Assembly (NCBI RefSeq): GCF_002014765.1
Contig: NZ_MUYT01000003.1
Span: 1 to 46,074 of the forward strand
Source of the DNA: Lwoffella lincolnii
GTDB lineage: Bacteria > Pseudomonadota > Gammaproteobacteria > Pseudomonadales > Moraxellaceae
Reading direction: 5' to 3'
DNA: 46,074 nucleotides
The notes beneath the pieces are model-generated. The model saw only the letters and a program-made list of their open reading frames with translations. It was not told the origin of the DNA and searched no databases. Shown here piece after piece: positions 32,188-42,211 of the stretch. A program made the position numbers and the translations under genes. The number at the start of each line of letters is the position of its first letter. Within the stretch, counting starts at the first letter, position 1.

Positions 32188-35100
32188 ATGAGCCATTTAC
32201 TCGACCAACTGCGATTTTTTAAAAGAAAACAAGGTGAATTTGCCAACAGCCACGGTGAGACTCGCCATGAAAACCGTGAATGGGAAAACAGTTATCGGGC
32301 ACGCTGGTCATATGACAAAGTGGTGCGTTCTACACATGGGGTGAACTGCACAGGTTCATGCTCTTGGAAAATCTATGTCAAAAATGGTCTGGTAACCTGG
32401 GAAACACAACAGACGGACTATCCTCGCACTCGCCCAGATTTGCCCAACCATGAGCCTCGTGGCTGTCCTCGTGGGGCAAGCTATAGCTGGTATATGTATT
32501 CTGCCAACCGCTTAAAATACCCAAAAGTGCGTAAACCATTATTAAAATTATGGCGTGAAGCCAAAGCCAAACATACCGACCCTGTTTTGGCATGGGCAAG
32601 CATTGTTGAAAACCCTACCAAATCTGCTGAATACAAGTCAAAACGAGGCTTGGGTGGTTTTGTACGCTCATCTTGGCAAGAGTGTGCAGAAATCATTGCA
32701 GCAGCCAATGTTTACACCGCCAAGACCTTTGGCCCTGACCGCATCATTGGTTTTTCACCCATTCCTGCGATGTCCATGCTCAGTTATGCGTCAGGGTCAA
32801 GATATTTATCGCTCATAGGCGGTGCATGCTTGTCGTTTTATGATTGGTATTGCGACCTGCCGCCAGCTTCTCCCATGGTTTGGGGTGAGCAGACCGATGT
32901 TGCTGAATCTGCTGATTGGTACAATTCTGATTATATCATTGCGTGGGGCTCAAATGTGCCACAAACCCGTACGCCTGACGCTCACTTTTTTACCGAGGTG
33001 CGTTATAAAGGCACAAAAACGGTTGCCATTACCCCAGATTATGCTGAAATTGCCAAACTTTGTGACCTATGGCTGAACCCAAAACAAGGCACAGATGCCG
33101 CCTTGGCTCAAGCATTTTGCCATGTCATCATCAAAGAGTTTTATCTGAAATCTCAAAGTGATTACTTCCAAGACTATGCCAAACGCTACACGGATTTACC
33201 CATGTTGGTGGTGCTTGAAGAAAAAGATGATAAGTTTAAAGCAGGGCGTTTTTTACGGGCATCTGACTTAATTGACAATTTAGGTCAAGAAAATAATCCT
33301 GAATGGAAAACCATCGCCATGAACCAAAATGGTGAGCTTGTTTCACCTTATGGCTCAATCGGTTATCGCTGGGGTGAAACAGGGCGTTGGAATTTGGAAA
33401 ATAAAGAAGGTCAACATAATGGCGATGTGGATTTGACTTTGTCATTAAAAGGTTCTGGCGAGACGGCAAGCGTTGGTTTGGACTATTTTGGTGGTGATGA
33501 ACACCCCTATTTTACCGCTGCTGCTGGTGATGCCATTCAGTATAAAAACATTCCTTGCCATACCATCAGTCTTGCCAATGGACAAACCGCCAAAGTCGCC
33601 ACCGTTTTTGATTTGATGGTTGCCAATTTGGGGGTTGATAATGGGCATGGTGGTCAAAATGTCACCGATGATTACAATGATGCCAACATCGCAGGTACGC
33701 CTGCTTGGCAAGAAAAAATCACTGGTGTCAGTCGTGAAAAGGTGATTCAAATCGCCCGTGAATTTGCCGAAAATGCCCACAAAACTCAAGGCAAATCCAT
33801 GGTCATCATCGGAGCAGGCATGAACCACTGGTATCATCTTGACATGAATTATCGTGGTGTGATTAATATGCTGATGCTCTGTGGCTGTATTGGCAAATCA
33901 GGGGGTGGCTGGGCTCACTATGTGGGTCAAGAAAAGCTCAGACCACAATCTGGTTGGGCACCTGTTGCGTTTGGGTTGGATTGGCACAGACCACCACGCC
34001 ACATGAATGGCACAAGCTTTTTTTACAATCACTCAAGCCAATGGCGACATGAAACTGTCTCTGCCCATGAATTGCTTTCATCTCATGCCAATAAATCGCA
34101 ATTTCCAGAGCATATGCTCGATTACAACATTAAAGCTGAGCGGGCAGGTTGGTTGCCATCTGCCCCCCAATTAAACCAAAATCCACTGACCATTGCCCCC
34201 CAAGCAAAAGCCAAAGGCATGAGTGTTCAAGATTATGTGGTTGAAAGTCTGCACAATGGGTCATTGCGCTTTGCTGCCGAACAACCCGACAATCCACAAA
34301 ATTTCCCACGCAATATGTTTATCTGGCGGTCAAACTTACTGGGTTCATCAGGCAAAGGGCATGAGTACATGCTCAAATACTTGTTAGGGACAAAAAATGG
34401 CTTATTGGGTGATGAAACGGTACAAACTGGCTTTAAACCCAACGAAATTGACTTTGTTGAAAATGCCCCAACGGGTAAAATTGATTTGGTAACCACCTTA
34501 GACTTTAGAATGTCCAGCACATGTTTGTATTCTGACATTGTACTGCCCACCGCCACATGGTACGAAAAAGAAGACATCAACACATCAGACATGCACCCAT
34601 TTATCCACCCATTCACCGCCGCCACTGACCCTGCGTGGGAAGCAAAAACTGACTGGGAAATTTATAAATACATCGCTAAGGCGTTCTCTCGCCTTTGTGT
34701 TGGGCATTTGGGAACACAAACCGATGTGGTTACCTTACCCATGCAACATGACAGTGCCGATGAATTGGCTCAACCCTTTGGTGGCACAGATTGGAAAAGT
34801 GCAGGTGAAAAACCCATACCTGGCATTAATTGCCCACTCATCAAAGTCGTGGAACGAGATTATCCCAGCACCTATGCCAAGTTCACTTCTCTTGGTCCTT
34901 TAATGGATAAGCTTGGTAATAACTCTAAAGGCATTGACTGGGACACCAAAGAAGAAGTGCAACAATTGGGGCAGTTAAATTATCGCATTCATGATGACAG
35001 CGTCGCCAACACACGCCCCAATATGAGCAGTGTCGTCAATGCCATTGAAACCGTACTGATGCTTGCTCCAGAAACCAACGGTCATGTTGCGGTTAAAGCA

Positions 35101-35943
35101 TGGGCAGAATTATCCAAAAAAACAGGACGTGACCACACTCATTTGGCAAAAGCCAGTGAGCATGAAAAAATCCGCTTTAATGACATTGTTGCCCAACCCA
35201 GAAAAATCATTTCAAGTCCCACATGGTCAGGGCTTGAATCTGACAAAGTCAGCTACAACGCAGGCTACACCAATGTGCATGAACTGATTCCATGGCGGAC
35301 AATCACAGGCCGTCAGCAATTTTATGTTGAGCACCCTTGGATACAAGCCTTTGGCGAACAAATGCAACAATACCGTCCGCCAATTGACACCAAAACCACC
35401 CAAGCATTTAAAAAATATCAATCCAATGGCAACAAAGAAATTGTGCTTAATTTCTTAACACCACACCAAAAATGGGGCATTCACAGCACCTATTCAGAAA
35501 ACCTATTGATGCTTACCTTAAGTCGTGGTGGTCCAATTGTTTGGATAAGTGAGATTGATGCCCAAAAAGCAGGCATTGAAGATAATGATTGGATTGAAGT
35601 CTTTAATGCCAACGGGGCAATCACCGCCCGTGCGGTGGTCAGCCAGCGAGTCAAAGAAGGCATGACCATGATGTACCATGCTCAAGAAAAACTGGTGAAT
35701 ATCCCAGGTTCTGAAAACTCAGGTACTCGTGGTGGTATTCACAACTCGGTTACCCGCACCATCTTAAAGCCCACTCACATGATTGGTGGTTATGCCCAAT
35801 TCTCTTATGGCTTTAACTACTATGGTACGGTTGGTTGTAACCGTGATGAATTTGTTGTGGTGCGTAAAATGGCAAATATTGACTGGCTAGAGGGCAAGGC
35901 TGATGATGAATTGCCACGCCCATTACCCACCACTTTGGACTGA
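32188..35943 (+). CDS. narG: respiratory nitrate reductase, alpha subunit
   Basis: This 1251-residue molybdenum enzyme subunit reduces nitrate to nitrite on the cytoplasmic face. The N-terminus carries the [4Fe-4S] FS0 ligands: His in STHGVNCTGSCSW with its two cysteines and a later Cys in RGCPRGASYSW. The bis-MGD Mo ligand Asp sits in YNSDYIIAWGSN (about residue 250). Other NarG stretches are GEQTDVAESADW, IIGAGMNHWYH, CGCIGKSGGGWAHYVGQEK and the C-terminal GYAQFSYGFNYYGTVGCNRDEF. No Tat leader is expected beyond the residual N-terminal motif of NarG. AAGGATAA precedes the ATG. It is the first gene of narGHJI, with the NarL operator upstream. Confidence 0.98.
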   Translation: MSHLLDQLRFFKRKQGEFANSHGETRHENREWENSYRARWSYDKVVRSTHGVNCTGSCSWKIYVKNGLVTWETQQTDYPRTRPDLPNHEPRGCPRGASYSWYMYSANRLKYPKVRKPLLKLWREAKAKHTDPVLAWASIVENPTKSAEYKSKRGLGGFVRSSWQECAEIIAAANVYTAKTFGPDRIIGFSPIPAMSMLSYASGSRYLSLIGGACLSFYDWYCDLPPASPMVWGEQTDVAESADWYNSDYIIAWGSNVPQTRTPDAHFFTEVRYKGTKTVAITPDYAEIAKLCDLWLNPKQGTDAALAQAFCHVIIKEFYLKSQSDYFQDYAKRYTDLPMLVVLEEKDDKFKAGRFLRASDLIDNLGQENNPEWKTIAMNQNGELVSPYGSIGYRWGETGRWNLENKEGQHNGDVDLTLSLKGSGETASVGLDYFGGDEHPYFTAAAGDAIQYKNIPCHTISLANGQTAKVATVFDLMVANLGVDNGHGGQNVTDDYNDANIAGTPAWQEKITGVSREKVIQIAREFAENAHKTQGKSMVIIGAGMNHWYHLDMNYRGVINMLMLCGCIGKSGGGWAHYVGQEKLRPQSGWAPVAFGLDWHRPPRHMNGTSFFYNHSSQWRHETVSAHELLSSHANKSQFPEHMLDYNIKAERAGWLPSAPQLNQNPLTIAPQAKAKGMSVQDYVVESLHNGSLRFAAEQPDNPQNFPRNMFIWRSNLLGSSGKGHEYMLKYLLGTKNGLLGDETVQTGFKPNEIDFVENAPTGKIDLVTTLDFRMSSTCLYSDIVLPTATWYEKEDINTSDMHPFIHPFTAATDPAWEAKTDWEIYKYIAKAFSRLCVGHLGTQTDVVTLPMQHDSADELAQPFGGTDWKSAGEKPIPGINCPLIKVVERDYPSTYAKFTSLGPLMDKLGNNSKGIDWDTKEEVQQLGQLNYRIHDDSVANTRPNMSSVVNAIETVLMLAPETNGHVAVKAWAELSKKTGRDHTHLAKASEHEKIRFNDIVAQPRKIISSPTWSGLESDKVSYNAGYTNVHELIPWRTITGRQQFYVEHPWIQAFGEQMQQYRPPIDTKTTQAFKKYQSNGNKEIVLNFLTPHQKWGIHSTYSENLLMLTLSRGGPIVWISEIDAQKAGIEDNDWIEVFNANGAITARAVVSQRVKEGMTMMYHAQEKLVNIPGSENSGTRGGIHNSVTRTILKPTHMIGGYAQFSYGFNYYGTVGCNRDEFVVVRKMANIDWLEGKADDELPRPLPTTLD

Positions 35944-36004
35944 TGATTTTACAACATATCATGACACATTTTACTAAGCTGTCGCTAGGTCAAGGAAAAT
36001 TAAA

Positions 36005-37543
36005 ATGAAAATTCGCTCACAAGTTGGCATGGTGTTAAACCTTGATAAATGTATCGGTTGCCATACCTGCTCAGTCACTTGTAAAAATGTTTGGACCAGC
36101 CGAGAAGGTATGGAATACGCATGGTTTAACAATGTGGAATCCAAACCCGGTATCGGTTATCCAAAAGAATGGGAAAACCAAGGTAAATGGAAAGGTGGTT
36201 GGATACGCAATGCAGATGGCTCAATTAATCCCAAAATTGGGGGTAAATTTAGAGTGCTTGCCAATATTTTTGCCAACCCAGATTTGCCCATGATAGATGA
36301 CTATTATGAACCATTTGACTTTGACTACCAACATCTGCATACCGCCCCAATTGGTGAACATCAGCCCATTGCACGCCCTCGCTCCTTAATTACAGGCAAA
36401 CGCATACAAAAAATTGAATGGGGGCCAAATTGGGAAGAGATTCTTGGGTCAGAGTTTGCCAAGCGTCGCCGTGATAAGAATTTTGATGACATACAAGCTG
36501 ACATCTATGGGCAATATGAAAACACCTTTATGATGTATTTGCCACGCCTATGTGAGCATTGTCTAAACCCAACTTGTGTGGCATCGTGTCCAAGTGGGGC
36601 AATTTATAAGCGTGAAGAAGATGGCATCGTGCTGATTGACCAAGACAAATGCCGTGGCTGGCGTATGTGCATCTCAGGCTGCCCTTACAAAAAAATCTAT
36701 TACAACTGGAAATCGGGCAAATCAGAAAAATGTATCTTCTGTTACCCCCGTATTGAAGCAGGCATGCCCACCATTTGCTCTGAAACTTGCGTCGGTCGCA
36801 TTCGCTACCTTGGTGTATTATTGTATGATGCAGACAAAATCCACGAAGTTGCCAGCCTATCAAACGAACAAGATTTATACCAAGCACAACTTGATATTTT
36901 CTTAGACCCACATGACCCCAAAGTCATCAAACAAGCCTTACAAGACGGCGTGCCAATGAGCGTCATCGAATCTGCTCAAAAATCCCCTGTCTATAAACTG
37001 GCAGTCGATTGGAAGCTTGCTCTGCCCTTGCACCCAGAATACCGCACCTTGCCTATGGTGTGGTATGTGCCACCATTATCACCCATTCAAAACGCCGCCG
37101 AATCAGGCAAAGTGGGCATGGACGGACTGATTCCAGATGTGGACAGTTTACGCATTCCTTTAAAATACCTTGCCAACATGCTCACCGCAGGCGATGAAGA
37201 GCCTGTACGCTTGGCACTAAAACGCCTGCTTGCCATGCGAAGCTATAAACGCCTGCAACTGGTTGAAAAACAAGATGCCCAAGAGGTGTTAGACGCTGTT
37301 GGCTTAAGCGTTGCCCAAGTGGAGGACATGTATCGCTATCTTGCCATTGCCAACTATGAAGACCGTTTTGTTATCCCAACCGCCCATCGTGAAGAAGCCC
37401 TAAGCGATGCGTTTGCTGAACGCAATGGTTGTGGCTTTACCTTTGGCAATGGTTGTACAGGAGGTAATGACACCCACATGTTTGGACAAAAGAAAAATAA
37501 CAAGCGTGATTTTATCAAAACCGTACAAACATGGGAGCTATAA
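36005..37543 (+). CDS. narH: respiratory nitrate reductase, beta (iron-sulfur) subunit
   Basis: This 512-residue electron-transfer subunit links the haem subunit NarI to NarG. Its four ferredoxin-like cysteine groups are: CIGCHTCSVTCKNVW (about 16-30), CEHCLNPTCVASCPSGA (about 184), CRGWRMCISGCPYKK, where Trp replaces a Cys and marks the [3Fe-4S] centre as in NarH, and CIFCYPRIEAGMPTICSETCVGR. AAGGA precedes ATG 36005, 61 bases after narG. narJ follows with no gap. Confidence 0.98.
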   Translation: MKIRSQVGMVLNLDKCIGCHTCSVTCKNVWTSREGMEYAWFNNVESKPGIGYPKEWENQGKWKGGWIRNADGSINPKIGGKFRVLANIFANPDLPMIDDYYEPFDFDYQHLHTAPIGEHQPIARPRSLITGKRIQKIEWGPNWEEILGSEFAKRRRDKNFDDIQADIYGQYENTFMMYLPRLCEHCLNPTCVASCPSGAIYKREEDGIVLIDQDKCRGWRMCISGCPYKKIYYNWKSGKSEKCIFCYPRIEAGMPTICSETCVGRIRYLGVLLYDADKIHEVASLSNEQDLYQAQLDIFLDPHDPKVIKQALQDGVPMSVIESAQKSPVYKLAVDWKLALPLHPEYRTLPMVWYVPPLSPIQNAAESGKVGMDGLIPDVDSLRIPLKYLANMLTAGDEEPVRLALKRLLAMRSYKRLQLVEKQDAQEVLDAVGLSVAQVEDMYRYLAIANYEDRFVIPTAHREEALSDAFAERNGCGFTFGNGCTGGNDTHMFGQKKNNKRDFIKTVQTWEL

Positions 37544-38344
37544 ATGACATCTGCCACAGACATGAAACTGCTTAAAGTCATCAGCTTGCTCATGGATTAC
37601 CCTGAACACGAACTGTTTATTGATGATAACTTAGACCAATGCAAACAGCTTGTCATGCAAAGCCGTCTTATCAGCCCTGAGGTGCGACAAGACATCGCCA
37701 CCTTAATTGACCAGATGGCTGCACTCGGTGAGCTAGAAGCACAAGCCAAATATGACAGCCTATTTGAGCGAGGTCGTTCCTTATCTTTATGGCTATTTGA
37801 ACATGTTCATGGCGAAAGTCGAGACCGTGGGCAAGCCATGGTGGATTTAATGGCTCAATATGAAATGGCTGGATTTGAGATTAACGCAAAAGAATTGCCT
37901 GACTATCTGCCGATGTATTTGGAATTTTTATCCCACCAAGCCACCATCAACCATGATGAGATGCAGATTCGTGAAGAAATTGCCAACATTAGCCACATTG
38001 TTACCTTATTGGCAGCTCGCTTAATGGACAAAAACAGCCACTATGTTGGTCTATTTAAAGCATTGTTGCAAATCGCAGGCGAACCACTGAGTGTCATTGA
38101 CCAAGAGCTTGCCAAAATGCACAAAGACAACCAACCTGCTGATGACACCACCGAAGCGATTGACAAAGCATGGGAAGAAGAAATGGTGGATTTTTTGGGA
38201 GCAGAACAACAAAACTGCCCATCAAACCAAACCAAACAGCGTATCGCAAACCTACAAGGTGAACAAGCTCAACGCCAAGCCGAAGTTCCTGTGCATTGGG
38301 TTGACTTCAACCAATCCGCCAAAGCCACCACACAAGGAGTCTGA
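37544..38344 (+). CDS. narJ: nitrate reductase maturation chaperone
   Basis: The 266-residue cytoplasmic chaperone belongs to the NarJ/TorD family. It binds NarG before cofactor insertion and membrane docking and is not part of the final enzyme. Seen are MKLLKVISLLMDYPEHEL at the N-terminus, YVHGES-type motif LFEHVHGESRDRGQAMVDL, and ELPDYLPMYLEFLS (about 120-133). It is all-helical. A Glu/Gln-rich C-terminal extension of about 60 residues is present. The ATG directly abuts the narH stop (TAAATG), which implies coupled translation. Confidence 0.95.
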   Translation: MTSATDMKLLKVISLLMDYPEHELFIDDNLDQCKQLVMQSRLISPEVRQDIATLIDQMAALGELEAQAKYDSLFERGRSLSLWLFEHVHGESRDRGQAMVDLMAQYEMAGFEINAKELPDYLPMYLEFLSHQATINHDEMQIREEIANISHIVTLLAARLMDKNSHYVGLFKALLQIAGEPLSVIDQELAKMHKDNQPADDTTEAIDKAWEEEMVDFLGAEQQNCPSNQTKQRIANLQGEQAQRQAEVPVHWVDFNQSAKATTQGV

Positions 38345-38346
38345 TT

Positions 38347-39051
38347 ATGAACACAACAAACCCAGAAGATTGGTTACATGTCTTTTTATTTGGCATTTAT
38401 CCCTACATCGCCTTGACAGTGTGCATCTTTGGTTGTTGGGCAAGATTTGACTTGTCTCAATACACATGGCGTGCAGGCTCAAGTCAAATGTTGTCAGATA
38501 AAGGCATGCGATTGGCAAGCAATTTATTTCATATTGGCATCATTGTCGTATTGCTTGGGCATTTTTTTGGCATGTTTACCCCCCATTTTATTTATGAACG
38601 CATCATCACCGCACCACAAAAACAACTGATGGCAGTGATTGTTGGTGGCATTGCAGGGATAATGTGCTTAATTGGGCTTATCATGTTGATTTGGCGACGC
38701 TTTACCAACCCACGCATCAGCCACACATCAACTTTTAGCGATAAGATGTTACTGTTAATTATTTTGCTTCAATTGGTCATGGGACTTGCAACCATTTGGT
38801 CATATCCAACGCATCGTGATGGTGCATTGATGTTAAGCTTGGCAGGGTGGGCACAAAACTTGGCGATATTACGCCCAGTCTATGCCGCTTCATTGGTCGA
38901 AGATGCTGGACTGATTTATAAAATGCACATGTTTTTAGGCACAACCTTAATCTTACTTGTGCCATTTACTCGCTTAATCCATATCATTTCTGCCCCAATT
39001 TGGTATCTTGGCAGGCGTTATCAAATTGTCCGCCAAAAAACGGCTCAATAA
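38347..39051 (+). CDS. narI: respiratory nitrate reductase, gamma (cytochrome b) subunit
   Basis: The 234-residue membrane subunit oxidises ubiquinol or menaquinol and passes electrons through two b haems to NarH. Five membrane helices are visible. The haem-ligand histidines lie in LFHIGIIVVLLGHFFGMFTP (about 58-75) and MHMFLGTTLILLVPFTRLIHIIS (about 195-217). It begins FLFGIYPYIALTVCIFGCW, as in NarI, and starts two bases after the narJ stop. It is the last gene of the operon; the right end of a decayed transposon begins about 15 bases beyond its stop. Confidence 0.97.
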   Translation: MNTTNPEDWLHVFLFGIYPYIALTVCIFGCWARFDLSQYTWRAGSSQMLSDKGMRLASNLFHIGIIVVLLGHFFGMFTPHFIYERIITAPQKQLMAVIVGGIAGIMCLIGLIMLIWRRFTNPRISHTSTFSDKMLLLIILLQLVMGLATIWSYPTHRDGALMLSLAGWAQNLAILRPVYAASLVEDAGLIYKMHMFLGTTLILLVPFTRLIHIISAPIWYLGRRYQIVRQKTAQ

Positions 39052-39106
39052 TCTATCAGCACCCTTGACATACCCCACCACCAAACTCATCAGTTATGGT
39101 GGGGGA

Positions 39107-39190
39107 GTCTTTGCGACCCATAACAACCTAAGCTTAGATTGAGTTATTACCTTTCGTCATGCCACCATCGCTGAATAGTATCGGCATGAG
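39107..39190 (-). ncRNA. candidate omega (reRNA-like) RNA scaffold, copy 1
   Basis: Downstream of the tnpB remnant are two hairpins: CATGCC/GGCATG with an inner ACTAT/ATGGT stem (39158-39188) and ATAAC-CAATCTAAG/CTTAGGTTG-TTAT (39120-39147). A conserved GGGTCGCAAAG follows. Copy 2 keeps the same folds with different stem bases. TnpB guide RNAs are made from just this position; expression here is not shown. Confidence 0.55.
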
Positions 39191-39198
39191 GGAACTCT

Positions 39199-39988
39199 TT
39201 ACACAGTAGCAAGTCCTGCCACATCAGCTAACGCCTGCTTTCGTATATTACTTGATGCATTGACATCACGGTCATGCTGTGTTTGACAGCCAGGACACGC
39301 CCAATTTCTGACTGACAACGGCAGACTGTCTAATTTGTAATGACAATGCGAACAAATTTTACTACTGGCAAAGAACCGATTTACCTTTAGGATATTCTTA
39401 CCATACCAATTCGCCTTGTAAGTAAGTAGGGTAACAAATTGACCTAAGCCCACATCATGAATCGCTTTGGCAAGTTTATGGTTCTTTACCATATTTTTTA
39501 CACCTAAATCTTCAATCGCATAACTGGTAGCTTGGTTTTCGCAAATCAGTTTATGCATGGTATTTACCTGTGGCTGTCTTAGAGATGGTAACTGTTTTTA
39601 TATTGCCAACAAATTCACGGCTAAATATGGTTTTGATGCCTTTGATTTTGGGTAGGTTGATGATGCCTTGTTCAAAGTTTACTGTGCAATGTTGGGGACA
39701 TTGATAGCTTTTTCGTGGGATTTTTTTAGATTTAAAGCGTGGAAACTTAGCCTGACCTTTGAAGAAGTTAGTAAATGCGATATGTACATTGAGCAAGGCA
39801 TTAAGTAACGATTGGCTATTGACTTCATTTAGCCATGCAAACTTGCCTGTTTTCTTTTTCTTAACCAACTGGCTTTGGATTTTGGTTCGTGATAAAGATT
39901 TGCCAAACATGGCATAGTAGCGTTGTTGCAATGCCAACGTCAAGTTGAATACAAACCGATTATAGCCAAAATGCTTTTTGATTAGCAT
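39199..39988 (-). pseudogene. tnpB: tnpB remnant (copy 1), frameshifted with internal deletions
   Basis: TnpB is an RNA-guided DNA nuclease of IS200/IS605 and IS607 elements. The 5' part (39988-39551) encodes KKHFGYNRFVFNLTLAL through SKTATGKYHA, lacking the usual first 15 or so residues. The 3' part, in another frame (39558-39199), holds KLICENQATSYAIEDLGVK with the RuvC-II glutamate, a zinc finger (CSHC...CPGC) and HDRDVNAS with the RuvC-III aspartate. The roughly 100-residue stretch between them, which carries the RuvC-I aspartate, is gone. The product cannot be an active nuclease. Two separate short ORFs here are halves of one gene. Confidence 0.88.
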
Positions 39989-40197
39989 GGCTTGTTAGCT
40001 GATTGAAATATGGGTATGATTTAGGATTATTTTTATTTAGTGTCAATTTAGACAATATATCGAAAAACAAGAACGCCCTGCTTGGGTCGCTTGTGCTTAC
40101 ATCTCCACCTAAATCAAAGATTATGGGTGGAGAATTACGCAGGATGAGTTAAAACTGATTTTATTGTTTATTAAAGCATCAGTATTAGAGCATTCAT

Positions 40198-41133
40198 TTA
40201 GGGCATTTTTTTCAGCTCAAGAGTGTGAATAAACCGCCCTTCTACTTGCAAAACGGTTAATTGCCAACCGTCAATGTCCACACTTTCTCCAGATAAATCA
40301 CCAACACTGCCCAGCTTTTGCATCACCAAACCGCCCATGGTATCCACTTCACTGTCATCAAATGCCGCGCCCAACGCTTCATTACAACTTTCAATCAATG
40401 TAGATGCTTGTACTATCCAAACATTTGGCATACTGGCATGGGGTACGATGTTGTTAATGTTACTGTCTTCGTCTAAATCATCATGCTCATCAACGATGTC
40501 ACCGACAATTTCTTCAAGCAAATCTTCCATGGTAACCACGCCAGCAAAGTTACCAAAGTCGTCCACCACCACTGCCATATGCACTTGAGTTTTTTGTAGT
40601 AAGCGTAGCAAGGTATCAGAGCGGGCATTTTCGTTAATGTACAAAGGCTGTCTGACCAAATCTCTGATGCGAAAAGTGCGTGATTGAGCGTTGGCAGTAC
40701 TGGCAGTGTTGTCATCGTTGCCTTTATTGGCTTTGTCAGCCTTATCAGCTTTGTCGGCTTTAATGGTCGCCATCAACAGTGGCAATAAATCTTTGGCAAG
40801 CAAAATGCCAATGACCGCATCACCATCTTGACTGTCAAAAACAGGATAACGTGAATGAGCAGATTCTAAAAACACCGCCATGATGTCTTCAAGACCATCT
40901 AATTCATGTAAACCAACCACGTTAGGCCGTGGGGTCATGATTTCACGAATTTGTGTGGCGGGCAAATCCAACACGCCCTCAAGCATGTCAACCGTATCAG
41001 GTTGCAAAAATTGGCGAGAATCATGAACAATGTCAATGAGTTCATCACGAGTTTCAGGAGCGGCGGACAACCAGCGTTTTAGACCTCGTGACCAGCCAGA
41101 AGAAGTACTAAAATGGGAACTGTCGTCAGACAT
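40198..41133 (-). CDS. corC: CorC/YbeX-type CBS-domain protein
   Basis: This 311-residue cytoplasmic protein contains two CBS domains (about 65-125 and 160-220; IMTPRPNVVGL, HSRYPVFDSQDGDAVIGILLAKDLL, MAVVVDDFGNFAGVVTMEDLLEEIVGDI) and a C-terminal CorC_HlyC/transporter-associated domain (about 235-311; DTMGGLVMQKLG). The family is linked to Mg/Co efflux and envelope maintenance. A Lys-Ala-Asp repeat (KADKADKADKANKGN) splits the first CBS pair and comes from a 9-bp DNA repeat kept in frame. In relatives corC lies next to ybeY/lnt; here it is isolated between two transposon remnants. Confidence 0.9.
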   Translation of the reverse strand: MSDDSSHFSTSSGWSRGLKRWLSAAPETRDELIDIVHDSRQFLQPDTVDMLEGVLDLPATQIREIMTPRPNVVGLHELDGLEDIMAVFLESAHSRYPVFDSQDGDAVIGILLAKDLLPLLMATIKADKADKADKANKGNDDNTASTANAQSRTFRIRDLVRQPLYINENARSDTLLRLLQKTQVHMAVVVDDFGNFAGVVTMEDLLEEIVGDIVDEHDDLDEDSNINNIVPHASMPNVWIVQASTLIESCNEALGAAFDDSEVDTMGGLVMQKLGSVGDLSGESVDIDGWQLTVLQVEGRFIHTLELKKMP

Positions 41134-41277
41134 GGGGGGTGTGTTAACCTCGCATCATTACCAAAAGTTGTCTCACTTTATCCGATGCCACCCATACAAT
41201 CAATAGGCTTTTTTTGATTTTTTAAGCAATGACCATTAATGACCATTTGAGTTGAGCAATGACCAATTTGCACCCCA

Positions 41278-41892
41278 TCAGCTCATTTGCACCCAATGCA
41301 CCACCCGCTCTTCAATCTGCTCTTGCGATACGCTTGGTTCTGGCACACAACGACCAGCCGCTCCAATATTTGCCTGCTTCATCAAAATGGCAGATTTCAC
41401 CTTGTCTTGAGTGATTAGTGGGTGCCAATTTGGTAATGACTGACTACGATACAGACGCTTATAAGCACAGCTGTCTGGTAGCCACAACATCTTTGGCAAA
41501 TCGGTTACCGTCAGTTGAATGCAATCAGGTACTTTGGCCTGACGGTTGGCATAATCTTGACAATGACCTGTTTGGCAATCAAGCAACTGACACGCCACAT
41601 CTGTGTATTCAACCAAGTGGGCAGGTGTGTCATCGTCCAAAAACTTCACCAAACAGCACACACCACAGCCATCACATAAAGCTTCCCATTCGGCATCAGT
41701 CAACTCGTTAAGGGGAAAGTGTTGCCAAAAATTAGGGCGTAAGATTGACTGAGACTGATTGGTAAGTTGAGCCGTTGCTTGAGCCGTGGTTTTAACAATG
41801 GTGTCTGATTGTAATTTAAGTTGTGATGTGGGTTGCAATGTGGTAAATGTGGTATCAGCTTGCTTCATGTTTGTTATTTGTTTATTTGTCAA
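41278..41892 (-). CDS. YcgN-like (UPF0260) cysteine-cluster protein
   Basis: The 204-residue protein has the YkgJ/YcgN cysteine pattern: CDGCGVCCLVK (about 72-82), DVACQLLDCQTGHCQDYANRQ and PDCIQL, then LPDSCAYKRLY and W-H-P-L. The cysteines probably bind a metal or Fe-S centre. The biochemical role of the family is not established. The first 45 residues are Thr/Gln-rich and outside the fold, so the start (ATG 41892 or 41868) is uncertain. It lies 144 bases upstream of corC on the same strand. Both genes sit between inverted transposon remnants. Confidence 0.82.
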   Translation of the reverse strand: MTNKQITNMKQADTTFTTLQPTSQLKLQSDTIVKTTAQATAQLTNQSQSILRPNFWQHFPLNELTDAEWEALCDGCGVCCLVKFLDDDTPAHLVEYTDVACQLLDCQTGHCQDYANRQAKVPDCIQLTVTDLPKMLWLPDSCAYKRLYRSQSLPNWHPLITQDKVKSAILMKQANIGAAGRCVPEPSVSQEQIEERVVHWVQMS

Positions 41893-42119
41893 TGTCTATT
41901 TATCAATGTTTATTTGTCAGACTTTTACCAGAAATTTATCAATAATCTGTCAGCCTAGTCTATCGACCATCTAAGAAAATGACGAAGTTTAACACGTTTG
42001 TTCTGTTGTGCGGTGGCAAATTTTGTTATGGTATGCTTATAAAGCAAAGGTTGGCTTTAACTGTTGTCATTTATTTTTTTTCGCAACACCTTTGTTAACA
42101 ACGTTTTTTTTTCACAACA
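41893..42119. other. AT-rich intergenic stretch with short repeats
   Basis: No gene is seen. There are scrambled repeats of TTTATTTGTCAATG next to the ycgN-like start, a TTATAAAG string near 42030, and T-runs of eight and nine bases near 42073-42081 and 42104-42112. The rest of the gap to 42571 is the second transposon remnant. Confidence 0.5.
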
Positions 42120-42211
42120 TTTTAACTCATCGTGCGTCATTCTCCACCCATAATCTTTGATTTAGGTTGACACTTAAATAAAAATAATGCTAAATTATAC
42201 CCATATTTCAA

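Larger units (their letters stand above)
39065..40154 (-). mobile_element. decayed TnpB-type (IS200/IS605-like) element, copy 1
   Basis: Bounds come from comparison with copy 2. The upstream end (high coordinates, minus strand) has a terminal hairpin CTCCACC/GGTGGAG (40103-40109 and 40126-40132). The downstream end has CCCCACCA/TGGTGGGG (39073-39080 and 39097-39104) plus the structured region 39107-39200. It contains only a broken tnpB and no tnpA, so it could move only with help from elsewhere, if at all. Exact ends and target site are uncertain. Confidence 0.75.

Noticed and set aside
39199..39988. Two separate small genes on the minus strand
   Set aside because: Both match adjacent parts of one TnpB and are split by a deletion with a frameshift, so they are one pseudogene.
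42104..42112. T9 tract as a phase-variation switch
   Set aside because: It lies between genes, next to a transposon remnant, with no promoter or start codon placed to respond to length changes.
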